From Tubiluchus corallicola (Eukaryota; Priapulida; Priapulimorpha; Priapulimorphida; Tubiluchidae), in contig JAQGDQ010000542.1 in the NCBI GenBank assembly GCA_030141605.1, positions 82,720 through 146,719 of the forward strand: a stretch of 64,000 nt of DNA, written 5' to 3'. The notes beneath the pieces are model-generated. The model worked only from the letters and a program-made list of their open reading frames with translations. It was not told where the DNA came from and ran no database searches. Shown here one piece after another: positions 38,064 to 53,337 of the stretch; position 1 is the first letter of the stretch; the number at the start of each line of letters is the position of its first letter. A program made the position numbers and the translations under genes.

Positions 38064-39448
38064 GTTATTATTCTTATTAGTATTAGTATTATCATCATCA
38101 ACATCATCATTACAGTAGACGCCGCTTAATAGATTCACTTTGGAACCGAAATGTTTTGACCCAATTAACCGATTGAACCTATTAACCGATGGTTGTAGTA
38201 TTACTGGTGTAGCAGTATGAGTCATCAACTTACTGCGCCCTGCAAAGGTTTTTAATGAATTTTAGTAATGCCTAAATTCTTTTGTGCAGTTAAAAATCTA
38301 AAAAAAGTATTTTAAATTATTAATTTAGGTAAGTGAGTTAGAATAAATTAAAAAGTATACTTTTCTAAATCACACAAGTCTTTTTTTGCAAAATTTACAA
38401 AAATTCCTTCAAAGTCGGCTGTTCCATTTTCTCCTGAAGAAGTTGACTCACAAAGTTCTCGTAATTATAAAAACGTTGAAAATCTGTTGCAATGTATTTT
38501 CCTAAAACATTTGCTGGCGGCGCACTGCGAGTTGGTGGTACTGTCAATAAAATGCACATGAATGAAAACAGTTGCAGTAAAACACCATGAATACTATGTA
38601 GAATAAACAAGTTCACTAGTGTTTTGCAGGTTTAATAGTTTGCTTATTGTATTATGCTCAATAAGTGTGTTCATTAGTTCACCTGTTTAGTGGTGTTGAC
38701 AGGTAACAATGGGCTTCACTCGTCTCGCCTGTTTGTGGTGTTGACAGGTAACAATGGGCTTCACTCGTCTCGCCTGTTTGTGGTGTTGACAGGTAACAAT
38801 GGACTTCACTGGTCTCACCTGTTTAGTGGTGTTGACAGGTAACAATGGGCTTCACTGGTCTCACCTGTTTGTGGTGTTGACAGGTAACAATGGGCTTCAC
38901 TGGTCTCACCTGTTTAGTGGTGTTGACAGGTAACAATGGGCTTCACTGGTCTCGCCTGTTTAGTGGTGTTGACAGGTAACAATGGGCTTCACTGGTCTCG
39001 CCTGTTTAGTGGTGTTGACAGGTAACAATGGGCTTCACTGGTCTCACCTGTTTGTGGTGTTGACAGGTAACAATGGGCTTCACTGGTCTCACCTGTTTGT
39101 GGTGTTGACAGGTGACAATGGGCTTCACTTGTCTCACCTGTTTGTGGTCACACGCTGTTGCGTTTCTGTATGTTGTAATGTTGAAACACTGTAACAAAAT
39201 TTACCAAACACACTTAATTTTAGAGTAGGTGTGATGCCAAGCAAAATTAATTCAGAATTTGATGGATACATCTCCACTTGCTGATCAACTATTATCGTTG
39301 TAAGCATGTTGCATCATGTAACCCATCACTTTGTTTTTTAATTGCAGTGCTGCACAAACTGGCTAGTCGTGGATACGAGACACACTTGAAAATACTTCTC
39401 AATATTCTCAACCTCAACGACTATTATTCTGCACAAACGGAGAGCTGA
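6977..39448 (+). CDS. TUBGCP6: Gamma-tubulin complex component 6, complete gene (24 coding exons)
   Basis: GCP6 is a scaffold subunit of the gamma-tubulin ring complex, which nucleates microtubules at centrosomes and spindle poles. Joined exons: 6977-7154, 8071-8211, 9578-9717, 9958-10058, 11034-11319, 12881-13053, 14461-14668, 15259-15368, 15756-15941, 16890-17158, 18548-18684, 19961-20088, 21082-21185, 22404-22492, 23234-23349, 24997-27002, 27822-27926, 29558-29720, 31621-31762, 33548-33704, 34427-34652, 34858-35019, 37096-37295, 39348-39448. The total is 5,628 bases, in frame throughout, or 1,875 residues. Domains: divergent N-terminus 1-340, GRIP1-type domain about 341-690, charged coiled-coil region 690-790, long acidic Ser-rich linker 800-1490, GRIP2 gamma-tubulin-binding domain about 1493-1870. 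The long insert between the GRIP domains and motifs such as AAFPTG, DYGEFM, YKVDWPLNIVIT and HEMQHF identify GCP6 rather than GCP2-5. ATG context is AAAGATGG. The gene is expanded by intronic minisatellites. Confidence 0.95.
7684..7985 (+). repeat. Dispersed repeat, copy A (GCP6 intron 1)
   Basis: About 300 bp related to 63374-63698. Shared blocks are AATCCTACTCTCATTACGA, a GGTCACCAAAGA/GGTGACCAAAGA segment, TTTAATTTATA and CTCTTTTGTTTAA. The open frames within it are not gene exons. Family unknown. Confidence 0.75.
8071..8211 (+). CDS. TUBGCP6: GCP6 exon 2
   Basis: 47 codons, phase 1 to 1, acceptor ATTCCAG, donor GTGTGC. Contains a helical segment LQQLLAVIYKMRLHRDYDRA. Confidence 0.85.
9046..9352. 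repeat. Block-structured pentanucleotide microsatellite
   Basis: About 30 ATATT units (9051-9200), then 9 ACATT (9201-9245), then 19 ACCTT (9246-9340), then 2 ACATT. Adjacent blocks differ by one substitution each. Located in GCP6 intron 2. Confidence 0.97.
9361..9556. repeat. 25-bp minisatellite, about 8 copies
   Basis: Unit around CATGTCCAGTAGAATGCTTA plus GTGCT. Late copies vary (GTACC, GTACT, GTTCT). It ends about 20 bases before the exon 3 acceptor, and each unit carries a CCAG. Confidence 0.95.
9578..9717 (+). CDS. TUBGCP6: GCP6 exon 3
   Basis: Phase 1 in, 0 out. Acceptor TTTTCAG, donor GTGTTA. Encodes VKSMIQLLLSLAG followed by a basic stretch (RRIEKRPIF), matching the leucine-rich helix plus basic segment of the GCP6 N-terminal region. 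Confidence 0.87.
9958..10058 (+). CDS. TUBGCP6: GCP6 exon 4
   Basis: Phase 0 in, 2 out; donor GTAACG. Encodes PPVYGDSNYRCVDDLQYM, aligned with the VPYSGYDCDDL segment of vertebrate GCP6. Confidence 0.88.
10059..11033. other. GCP6 intron 4, no recognised element
   Basis: AT-rich, nothing identifiable apart from short T and ATAATT runs. An open frame at 10975 simply runs into exon 5. Confidence 0.5.
11034..11319 (+). CDS. TUBGCP6: GCP6 exon 5
   Basis: Phase 2 in, 0 out; acceptor TATTTCAG, donor GTAAAG. 95 residues, polar and poorly conserved. Confidence 0.85.
11320..12880. other. GCP6 intron 5, no recognised element
   Basis: Contains a short CTGT repeat near 11444 and AT-rich sequence. No mobile element or RNA gene recognised. 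Confidence 0.5.
12881..13053 (+). CDS. TUBGCP6: GCP6 exon 6
   Basis: Phase 0 in, 2 out. Encodes EPDEGFTQLSTPSSD and IWERALDYIPSDHYTWETIG, matching the DEGFxS...LTPDS and WE.AL.Y region just before the GRIP1 domain of GCP6. Confidence 0.92.
14461..14668 (+). CDS. TUBGCP6: GCP6 exon 7 (start of GRIP1 region)
   Basis: Phase 2 in, 0 out. Encodes KKYMTEAGPKIVDELY, equivalent to the YLTEAG motif of GCP6, then the first GRIP1 helices (RQLVADLVNLMCGIESETF). Confidence 0.93.
14781..15049. mobile_element. Foldback MITE in GCP6 intron 7
   Basis: Long palindrome: AAGGTAGTTAATTAATAACA at the left end recurs inverted at the right end (TTAATTAACTGCCTTTT), with AAGGTCTATTA and TTTTAGTATT/AATACTAAAA arms inside. 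It is non-coding and should fold into a hairpin of about 270 bases. Confidence 0.85.
15112..15185. repeat. 27-bp tandem repeat, 2.7 copies
   Basis: Identical units around ATGGTTTACTCGCATGTGGT in GCP6 intron 7, about 75 bases before the exon 8 acceptor. Confidence 0.95.
15259..15368 (+). CDS. TUBGCP6: GCP6 exon 8
   Basis: Phase 0 in, 2 out; donor GTGAGT. Encodes GLYISGIDPECLTDMLSD then AECGTFFYR, matching the conserved SG.SPE....L..VAE.GT.Y.R stretch of GCP6. Confidence 0.93.
15505..15665. repeat. Intronic dispersed repeat, copy 1 (intron 8)
   Basis: Segments CATTTAGAGGCTTGACTCAA, TTCTTCTCGCTTGGTAT and ACACAAGCAAATGTTTTTTT recur in intron 9 (16245-16670), on the other side of exon 9. Confidence 0.8.
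15756..15941 (+). CDS. TUBGCP6: GCP6 exon 9
   Basis: Phase 2 in and out; donor GTGAGT. Encodes VYQSFLSGLRNYLRQYQACI and TLLEVVYLFQPLRAQIR, the QAF.SGLRRYL.YYRAC core of the GRIP1 domain. Confidence 0.95.
16245..16670. repeat. Intronic dispersed repeat, copy 2 (intron 9)
   Basis: Diverged partner of 15505-15665. It also carries a short internal duplication of a TTTTTAGATATTTTACTATA segment (about 16603 and 16672). Confidence 0.78.
16890..17158 (+). CDS. TUBGCP6: GCP6 exon 10
   Basis: Phase 2 in, 1 out; donor GTGAGT. Highly conserved GRIP1 segment: AAFPTGISLLSYLYNEALHH, YPVLLSLLQISCKPYLCFIR, DWVFHGTCRDDYGEFM. Confidence 0.97.
17679..17990. repeat. 52-bp minisatellite, about 6 copies
   Basis: Unit includes TTAGCAACTGCTTCCTTGGT and TTTCTGTGATGTTAGATTTG. 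Central copies are near-identical and edge copies diverged. GCP6 intron 10. Confidence 0.95.
18548..18684 (+). CDS. TUBGCP6: GCP6 exon 11
   Basis: Phase 1 in, 0 out. Encodes ERFWKKAF then VPSFLRDLAEEMYVCGKTVY, matching the VP.FL...A..IYVCGKTI.LL motif ending GRIP1. Confidence 0.95.
19130..19511 (+). mobile_element. RTE-like LINE reverse transcriptase C-terminus, fragment
   Basis: Open frame with ILGIRWPKKISNKDLYEKIK, then LTWIGHMLRLPDD and a short AKKPAGGQ...YL stretch. The order (ILGIRW, then L.W.GH..R.PD, then GG/GRP..W/Y) is typical of the C-terminal domain of RTE/Jockey-type non-LTR retrotransposons. It is 5'-truncated, lies inside GCP6 intron 11 on the sense strand, and is not a GCP6 exon. 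Confidence 0.82.
19961..20088 (+). CDS. TUBGCP6: GCP6 exon 12
   Basis: Phase 0 in, 2 out. Encodes LTITFSSAELSTTVAKCELY, matching the IS.IFSLEEL segment. The donor (AG then GTTCGC) is weak. Confidence 0.85.
20126..20623. mobile_element. Pogo/Tigger-like MITE, 498 bp, with TA target duplication
   Basis: Ends CAATGTTCCCTCGCTTACCG and, inverted, CAGTGTTCCCTCGCTACTTC, flanked by TA on both sides (20124-20125, 20624-20625). The CAGTGTTCCCTCGC terminus is typical of non-autonomous pogo/Tigger-class elements. No transposase. Inserted in GCP6 intron 12. Confidence 0.9.
21082..21185 (+). CDS. TUBGCP6: GCP6 exon 13
   Basis: Phase 2 in, 1 out. Charged helix (LRDEAKLAQVKEDRRKVSHE) opening the central coiled-coil region; acceptor TTTAACAG. 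Confidence 0.87.
21821..21880 (+). repeat. tRNA-like SINE remnant (intron 13)
   Basis: Contains AGCTGACAGAGCATGGGAG and a B-box GGTTCAAATCCC with tRNA-like spacing, but no matched acceptor stem. Not an intact tRNA gene. Confidence 0.45.
22404..22492 (+). CDS. TUBGCP6: GCP6 exon 14
   Basis: Phase 1 in, 0 out; acceptor TTTCTGCAG. Strongly charged heptad-like helix: QQEQKRKAEDAAKRQRLEEI. Confidence 0.87.
23234..23349 (+). CDS. TUBGCP6: GCP6 exon 15
   Basis: Phase 0 in, 2 out. Encodes KQREADEDADRVRKATKQEA and ends DLERKVR, equivalent to the E.ELERKAR stretch of human GCP6. Its last bases plus the donor GTAAAT are the seed of the 34-bp array that follows. Confidence 0.9.
23334..24020. repeat. 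34-bp minisatellite, about 19-20 copies, seeded by exon 15 end and its 5' splice site
   Basis: The unit runs from CTTGAACCAAAGTCAG into GTAAATTACTCTGCCGGT. The first unit is the real exon end and donor. Central units form a 4-unit, 136-bp higher-order period marked by TCTGCC, TCGGCC, CAATGTC and GTCGGGTAAATTG variants. The last units (23880-24010) are diverged and again resemble the exon (GAAAAGTCAG). Every unit carries a complete AG/GTAAAT donor. Confidence 0.97.
24050..24490 (+). repeat. Dispersed element, copy 1 (GCP6 intron 15)
   Basis: About 430 bp whose reverse complement lies at 61930-62340. Shared blocks include AAAATTATGACGTAACTGGG, TTTATGC/ATTGACAGTGTGCTACTTTT and TTACTAAATCCT. Non-coding, probably a DNA-element family member. 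Confidence 0.82.
24997..27002 (+). CDS. TUBGCP6: GCP6 exon 16 (large central exon)
   Basis: 2,006 bases, phase 2 in, 1 out, residues about 789-1457. It begins with the end of the coiled coil (LAIWKTQRYRLTAKRNQFL, matching ALWRIQRHRLESARLRFL of GCP6), then a long acidic, Ser/Thr-rich linker expected to be disordered. Near the end are two related motifs, NVHGHASDATVQDLL (about residue 1380) and KAHGSHSSDSTVQRYL (about 1433). These correspond to the HGHVSDASI repeats that are amplified in vertebrate GCP6. The exon end seeds the 25-bp array that follows. Confidence 0.95.
26991..27345. repeat. 25-bp minisatellite, about 13-14 copies, seeded by exon 16 end and its 5' splice site
   Basis: The unit reads TTGCACCATTAG then GTGAGTTTATTAG; the first CACCATTAG/GTGAGT is the real exon-intron junction. 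Copies vary between GTGAGT and GTGATT, so only about half keep a good donor. Confidence 0.97.
27822..27926 (+). CDS. TUBGCP6: GCP6 exon 17
   Basis: Phase 1 in and out; acceptor TTTGCATAG, donor GTATGG. Encodes EGWLERRYHWEEIKPESY, comparable to the YHLERYPDSYE stretch before the GRIP2 domain. The frame would end at a TAG soon after if unspliced. Confidence 0.82.
28724..29400. mobile_element. hAT-like non-autonomous element, diverged (intron 17)
   Basis: Begins CAGGGGCGTAGCCAGGTTCT, a terminus common to hAT-type MITEs. The inverted right end reads CAGTGATGTAGGAG followed by a C/G-homopolymer-rich stretch, an imperfect match. Flanking octamers match only partly, so the limits are approximate. 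Confidence 0.5.
29558..29720 (+). CDS. TUBGCP6: GCP6 exon 18
   Basis: Phase 1 in, 2 out. Encodes YLPLPVLLERCITVPLQT, matching LLTLPVLMKRSITAPL at the start of the GRIP2 domain. The junction CTGCAAACTCA/GTGAGT seeds the following 43-bp array. Confidence 0.95.
29690..30085. repeat. 43-bp minisatellite, 9 copies, seeded by exon 18 end and its 5' splice site
   Basis: Each unit holds CATCACCGTTCCACTGCAAA, CTCA and GTGAGTATTGTTAG. The first unit's first half is exon 18 coding sequence. Copies are 95% or more identical and all but the second carry GTGAGT. Confidence 0.97.
31621..31762 (+). CDS. TUBGCP6: GCP6 exon 19
   Basis: Phase 2 in, 0 out. Encodes VSLVNAAVLRYFMVELDLAE and LRRFLLLEDGEFGQMLSDLL, near-identical in pattern to the vertebrate GRIP2 start. 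Confidence 0.97.
32101..32170 (+). repeat. tRNA-like SINE remnant (intron 19)
   Basis: A-box-like TGGCTCAGTATTAG and B-box-like GGATTCAACTCCC, spaced as in tRNA-derived SINEs. Stems do not form an intact tRNA. Confidence 0.45.
33004..33118. repeat. Tandem pair of hAT-like ends (intron 19)
   Basis: Two near-identical 55-bp copies carrying AGTGCCGGATTAAGGCATGG and GGGCTGCAACCCAGGG. These resemble the termini of the element at 35250-35632. Confidence 0.8.
33548..33704 (+). CDS. TUBGCP6: GCP6 exon 20
   Basis: Phase 0 in, 1 out. Encodes FFTPLVLQPLLNEALRSSLY and GESPHADKVSFML, the NPLVL...L..AL..SL.GD.PHA motif of GRIP2. Confidence 0.95.
34427..34652 (+). CDS. TUBGCP6: GCP6 exon 21
   Basis: Phase 1 in, 2 out. 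Contains DCLELHYKVDWPLNIVITES, the signature GRIP2 motif, then SILAFMLRLKRTIWVLNDVW. Confidence 0.97.
34858..35019 (+). CDS. TUBGCP6: GCP6 exon 22
   Basis: Phase 2 in and out. Encodes HEMQHFVRAIQGYIANQVVY and CHTQYLRKAVLR, conserved gamma-tubulin-binding helices. Confidence 0.97.
35250..35632. mobile_element. hAT-like MITE, 383 bp (GCP6 intron 22)
   Basis: Terminal inverted repeats CAGGGCCGGATTGT and (inverted) CAGGGTAGGATTGT. Flanked by octamers CCCTGCTT (35242-35249) and CCCTTCTT (35633-35640), one mismatch, as expected of an 8-bp hAT target duplication. No transposase. Confidence 0.85.
37096..37295 (+). CDS. TUBGCP6: GCP6 exon 23
   Basis: Phase 2 in, 1 out; acceptor TTTTCAG, donor GTAAGT. 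Encodes LLNKKASPVVKIINDIFHVI and YENFQRYSTFLFR, matching LLTEKAAPVMNVIHSIF and YNTFKYYSHFLF of GCP6. Confidence 0.96.
37395..37965 (+). mobile_element. CR1/L2-like LINE 3' end, decayed (intron 23)
   Basis: With frameshifts and stops, it reads through ILLLAYKCVCQLAPCYLQEL, then SANSMNLVNL and a VAPLLGKQT stretch. This is the order (LL.FK.L...AP.YL..L, then R...L) seen at the C-terminus of CR1/L2 reverse transcriptases. It leads into the TTA-type tail at 37973. Confidence 0.78.
37973..38088. repeat. (TTA)n microsatellite
   Basis: About 35 TTA units, probably the expanded tail of the adjoining LINE fragment. Confidence 0.97.
38113..38400 (+). mobile_element. Pogo/mariner-like repeat, copy 2 (intron 23)
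   Basis: TA then CAGTAGACGCCGCTTAATA, a duplicated ATTAACCGAT motif, and the same tail AAAAAGTATACTTTTCTAAA as 4378-4660. Confidence 0.7.
38680..39152. repeat. 45/46-bp minisatellite, about 10 copies, with AG/GT junction in each unit
   Basis: The unit includes GTGTTGACAGGTAACAATGG and CTTCACTGGTCTCACCTGTT. TTGACAG/GTAAC is an acceptor fused to a donor. Located in GCP6 intron 23, 200 bases before exon 24. Confidence 0.96.
39348..39448 (+). CDS. TUBGCP6: GCP6 exon 24 (terminal, stop TGA)
   Basis: Phase 1 in; acceptor ATTGCAG. Encodes LLHKLASRGYETHLKILLNI then DYYSAQTES and TGA, immediately followed by TAA. Matches the NRGYQPHLEDFLLRINFNNYY end of human GCP6. Its last bases seed the following array. 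Confidence 0.95.
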
Positions 39449-41040
39449 TAACTTGTTAACAGATGGGAGTAGTATGTTAATTTGATCGTGCGCCACTTCT
39501 TTATTCTGCAGAAACGGAGAGCTGATAACTTGTTAAGAAACAGATGGGAGTAGTATGTTAATTTGATCGTGCGCCACTTCTTTATTCTGCAGAAACGGAC
39601 AACTGATAACTTGCTAAGAAGAACTTGTCACAGATGGGAGTAGTATGGTTTATTTGATCGTGCGCCACTTCCTTATTCTGCACAAACGGAGAGCTGATAA
39701 CTTGCTAAGAAGGATTTGTCACACATGGGAGTAGTATGGTTTATTTGATCGTGCGCCACTTCCTTATTCTGCACAAACGGAGAGCTGATAACTTGCTAAG
39801 AAGGATTTGTCACACATGGGAGTAGTATGGTTTATTTGATCGTGCGCCACTTCCTTATTCTGCACAAACGGAGAGCTGATAACTTGCTAAGAAGGATTTG
39901 TCACACATGGGAGTAGTATGGTTTATTTGATCGTGCGCCACTTCCTTATTCTGCACAAACGGAGAGCTGATAACTTGTTAACAGATGGGAGTAGTATGTT
40001 GATTTGATCGTGCGCCACTTCCTTATTCTGCAGAAATGGAGAGCTGCTAACTTGTTAAGAAGGATTTGTCACAGATGGGAGTAGTATGTTGATTTGATCG
40101 TGCGCCACTTCTTTATTCTGTACAAACGGAGAGCTGATAACTTGTTAACTTGTTACAGATGGGAGTAGTATGGTCGATTTGATCGTGCGCCACTTCTTTA
40201 TTCTGCAGAAACGGAGAGCTGCTAACTTGTTAAGAAGAACTTGTCGCAGATGGGAGTAGTGTAATTGATTTGATTGTGCGCCACTTCTTTATTCTGCGCA
40301 AACAGAGAGCTGATAACTTGTTAACTTGTCACAGATGGGAGTAGTATGGTCGATTTGATCATGCGCCACTTCTTTATTCTGCAGAAACGGAGAGCTGATA
40401 ACTTATCAGGAAGACCTCGGAGTAGTATAGTGGATTTGTCTGTGCGTCACTATTCTTTATTCTGGGAACAGAGAGCTAATAACAGTTGTGAATGGCAGTA
40501 GTAGTCCATCTAGTTTGCAACAATTACTGTGCATTCGTTTCAACATTCGCAACCTTGCTGATGACTTGTTGAAAGACATAAGAGTGGTATAGTTGATTTG
40601 CCTGTGCTTCACTTTTCTTTATTATGCAGTAACAGAGAGCTGTTAACTTATTAAGATGACCCCTGTTATAGATGGGAGTAGTATAGTCGATTTGCTTGTG
40701 TCCCAATTTTCTTTAGTCTATAAATACATGATAACAGTCATTGTGGGTGTAGTATAGTACATCTACTCTGCATATGACTCAACATTCTCAATCTCAACTG
40801 TTATTCTGTAGGGAGATGATGACTTGTTAAAACACATAACAGTTGTATAGTCGATTTGCCTGTGCGTCACTTTTCTTTAATCTATAAACTGGGAGTTAAT
40901 ACAACCATTGATGATACTAGTATAGCTGATTGGTCTATACAACACGTTTGTTCATTCTACATAAATGGAGCTTGTCAGCAAGACATCAGTCACAAGTGGG
41001 AGTAGTATAATCAATTTGCTGTGCGTCACTTTTTGTGCCA
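39424..41040. repeat. Array of about 80-100-bp units copied from the end of the GCP6 coding sequence
   Basis: At least 13 units carry TTATTCTGCACAAACGGAGA plus GCTGATAACTTG, i.e. the last codons, the TGA-TAA stops, and a 3' flank ending GATCGTGCGCCACTTC. Units near the gene are close matches; beyond 40,400 they are progressively diverged. It probably forms most of the 3' UTR. Confidence 0.95.
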
Positions 41041-41405
41041 GCTTTCACACTGGAAACTGATACACAGACAAACTGATATACTACATTTCTAGTTCGACAA
41101 CGAAGTGGTAGAAGTTCAAATTGATGTATCACTGAACTGTCTCCTTTTAAGAATTTGTTTTGCCTCTTTCAAAACAACAGTCCTTAGGTCAGATTTCGAG
41201 GAAAATTTGAAGTTAATTTTCTGAACATATTACAAAGTGCCAAAGTGTTAAGCAGCATAACCAGTATTGCCTGTTCTAATGTTAATCTACAGGGTATTTA
41301 CCTACAGGTTCAAAAACAGCTAAATTCGAATGTCACGTATGATTTTCGTGTTGTAATTAAATTATTTTATTGATTAGTAAATCATTGTGACTTGAATTAT
41401 GATGC

Positions 41406-41411
41406 AATAAA
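41406..41411 (+). terminator. Candidate polyadenylation signal for GCP6
   Basis: AATAAA 1.96 kb after the stop, just beyond the array. Position is plausible; other signals cannot be excluded. Confidence 0.35.
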
Positions 41412-41464
41412 ATCATAACTGGCAATAATAACAGTATTGTTTCATTTTTTTGACTTAACAGCTT

Positions 41465-42212
41465 TAAAGGAGAATTTTTTATGATTTTTTATACCTACCC
41501 CATTTTGAAGTATGGTAAAAAGTATACATTTTAATGCCAATAACATTGCAAAAGCATTTCTGATAATTAAATAATAGGTAAAAATCTTATTTAATAGTGG
41601 GCGAGCTCAATCATTTGATGACATCACAAACAAACATAACTTTCAACAACAAAAATGTTCCATGAGTTTTTGTTACACATGTTTGCAATAGTGAAAATTG
41701 AATTACAGCACTACTGTAAAAGGTTCAGTGTTGTGCTAAAACTCAGTAAGTTGTATGATAAAAATTCAAATTTACTGCTATGCTGTCGAAAGCGTGCAGT
41801 TCATCACAAACTAACACATCTGAACTGAGAGGTACAGCACCTATTTCTGTGCACTGCATTTCAGAAGTGCAGGTGCTAGTGCCCGTCTAACTAGTGAATG
41901 GCGAACATTACCGCTATGCTGTCGAAAGCGTGTAGTTTATCACAAACTAACACATCTGAACTGAGAAGTACAGCACCTATTTCTGTGCAGTGCATTTCAG
42001 ATGTGCAGGTGCTAGTGCCCGTCTAACTAGTGAATGGCGAAATGTATGTAGCAGCAAAAATCTAGTGGCACGAATGAGAAATTGTGCTTGTGTGGTAATA
42101 ATTCTTTCACGCAAGTCATTTTTGACAAAATAGTGTGTTTCTTTATAATATTTTAAACAGTAGATTGTTTTGACCTACAATTTAAGAATGGGTCTGGTTT
42201 TCCTTTAAAAGA
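41465..42212 (+). mobile_element. TIR element with TTTAAAGGA ends, copy 1
   Basis: Ends TTTAAAGGAGAATTTTT and (inverted) TTTAAAGGAAAACCAGACC. The outer arms recur inverted at 53338-53825. The centre carries a 134-bp tandem duplication (about 41776-42040) containing TATGCTGTCGAAAGCGTG. Short end-like pieces also occur in GCP6 intron 6 near 13087 and 13777. Confidence 0.75.
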
Positions 42213-42544
42213 GCAGGATGATGATGTTGTTGGTGGTGACAGCTGCAGTGGTGGTGTGTGTCTTAATGTTGAGGGTTGCGATGCAAACAATAATGCTCTG
42301 TAGTTTTACATTTCCAGTTTAATTGTAATAATAGCAAATTAATTATAATTAGTTAGACACAGATCATTATTACTCTCACTATAACCTCAAAATTCCATAG
42401 CAGCATTTTCATGACCTCCCCCCAGACAGCTTGTCCGTTGAGTTACGAACAGCACACAGCAGTATTCAGCGTAAGTTACGCTGGAAGAGAGTAATCACAG
42501 CTACACAGCTACAGATAAACTTCTTTGTACCGCCTACTGTACTT

Positions 42545-42795
42545 GGCACTGCATTGTTGTGAGTTTGGCATTATATCGACGTACATTAATACGTGCAAGT
42601 CTATGCAAATATAGATATTTTGTTTTGCCAAAATTTTGGGCATTGAGCGAGTTTGGCATTATATATCATTTTTATTCGTACTCGTGGTACAATCACAACA
42701 AATAAACAAAGAGATCAACAAGCAAAATAACTTTAATTAACAAGATTAGCAAGCAATGTGAAAGGGGGTTATAACAAGGTTTGACTATACAGTGA
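42545..42795 (-). mobile_element. Tigger-like MITE, copy 1
   Basis: The right end, read inverted, is TATAGTCAAACCTTGTTATA, a Tigger/pogo-type terminus. The inner part with TTTGGCATTATA and CATTAATACGTGC matches 45786-45947. Confidence 0.65.
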
Positions 42796-42883
42796 TTTGC
42801 CCATTGAGCCACAAGCAATACTGATATATACCATTTATTGTATATACCATTATTACCATTAATATACCGTGCACCATTATTTA

Positions 42884-43193
42884 GCCGAATCTCCACAAGC
42901 CACTCTTCCTACCCTTTTGAACATTCTTTTATCCATCACATCTATCCTTACTTTGCACAACTCTTTTTTTTAAATTGCCTAAAAACCTTCGTTTTTTTTT
43001 TGTTCTTTTTTTCTCATTATTTCGACGTGTTTATAATGGTGCAAGTACCTAACAAGTTTTACTTCTGGTTCTTGCCATTTATTATATGCACGCTGTCATA
43101 TAATCATTATTATTAATATCTATTTTTTCCCAGTGTTTCTTGATATTGTATTTGTATTTACACTTCCAAATAAATTTATTATTATTATTATTT
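42884..43193 (+). repeat. Dispersed repeat with ATT tail, copy 1
   Basis: About 90% identical to 53971-54275, starting at GCCGAATCTCCACAAGCCAC and ending AATAAATTTATTATTATTAT. The simple-repeat tail suggests a LINE or SINE 3' end. Confidence 0.85.
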
Positions 43194-43867
43194 CTATGGG
43201 TGTACTCGCTTTAAAATCGCGAGTTAATATAGATTAGAATGGTGACTAATAACTATATAAGAAGTTTAGCTTGTACTGATTTAAAAAGAACGGAGCCAAG
43301 TACTGCAGCGCGCTTTCAATTTAATTCATAGTGGGGCATTTATTTCCACTCTTAATATAGTAATTCAAATAAAATTATGCACATCTGAGTTAATATTCAC
43401 CTGTCACATACATATCACTATTGAAAGAAAACGTAGTTTGACACCCTGCAATCGTGAAGTCCTGCGTTCAAGTCCTAACTGGTTCACATTTTTTCAGCGC
43501 TTTCTTACTTCAATTAATTAGCACTTGCAGTAATTTTTATGCGGATTGCCTTGTATTTACTAAGTCTGATTTATTATCATTTAAAAACAATTTTGCGTAA
43601 AAAATGAAAATAAAAAATTCATGTTCAGATAAAAGAAACTTCGTCGTTGATGTTTAATTAGTTGAGAGTTGATTTAATTGATATCTAAGCCAGTTAAGCG
43701 TGCACACTAATCACCTCAGCAACATCAAAACTGCGTGACCTCACAGATTCTTATCACACCTGGTTTCTATGAAACATCGCTTTAGCAACCGCAAATCTCA
43801 TACACGCGCGCGTAGAGAGATTAATGGGAATTACGCACGCTAACTATTGGTAACTATCACGTGTAAA

Positions 43868-52869
<9,002 letters not shown>

Positions 52870-52948
52870 TTCACAGTTATTTATTAGAGTTTTATACATC
52901 TCTCATTGTACATGTCATTTTTTATTATGTAAATTAACTTTGAGATGT

Positions 52949-52954
52949 AATAAA
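52949..52954 (+). terminator. SAXO polyadenylation signal
   Basis: AATAAA 80 bases after the stop codon, a typical spacing. Confidence 0.7.
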
Positions 52955-53337
52955 ATGGGATTTATTTCTTGACGTTAAATTCAGCTTCGTTTTTCTATTC
53001 TCAGATGATTCAAACTGCTCAAAAAGCTACAGCAGGGTTTAGTATATCACAGGATGAATACGAAAAGTGAGTGCGCATAAAATGCTGCCTAAATACTGGA
53101 CGAAATCTTGTAACTTTATGAAATTACCCAGACTGGAAATGGCGCATTACCTGTGGCATAGCTAATAAGGGAACTGGAGAGGAGGCAAGAGGAGCAACCG
53201 CACCCCTGAGCACATTTTACAAAATTGGCACCTTTTCAGCAATTTTACATTTAAAAATTAAATTAATTAAATAACACGTTTTTATTATGTTTTGAGATGT
53301 ATGAGCTTACTGTAATTATTCTGTTTTTTAAATTTAA

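Noticed and set aside
38395-38616. Minus-strand 73-codon open frame in GCP6 intron 23
   Set aside because: It begins in the pogo-like repeat and has no domain or homologous partner in the window.
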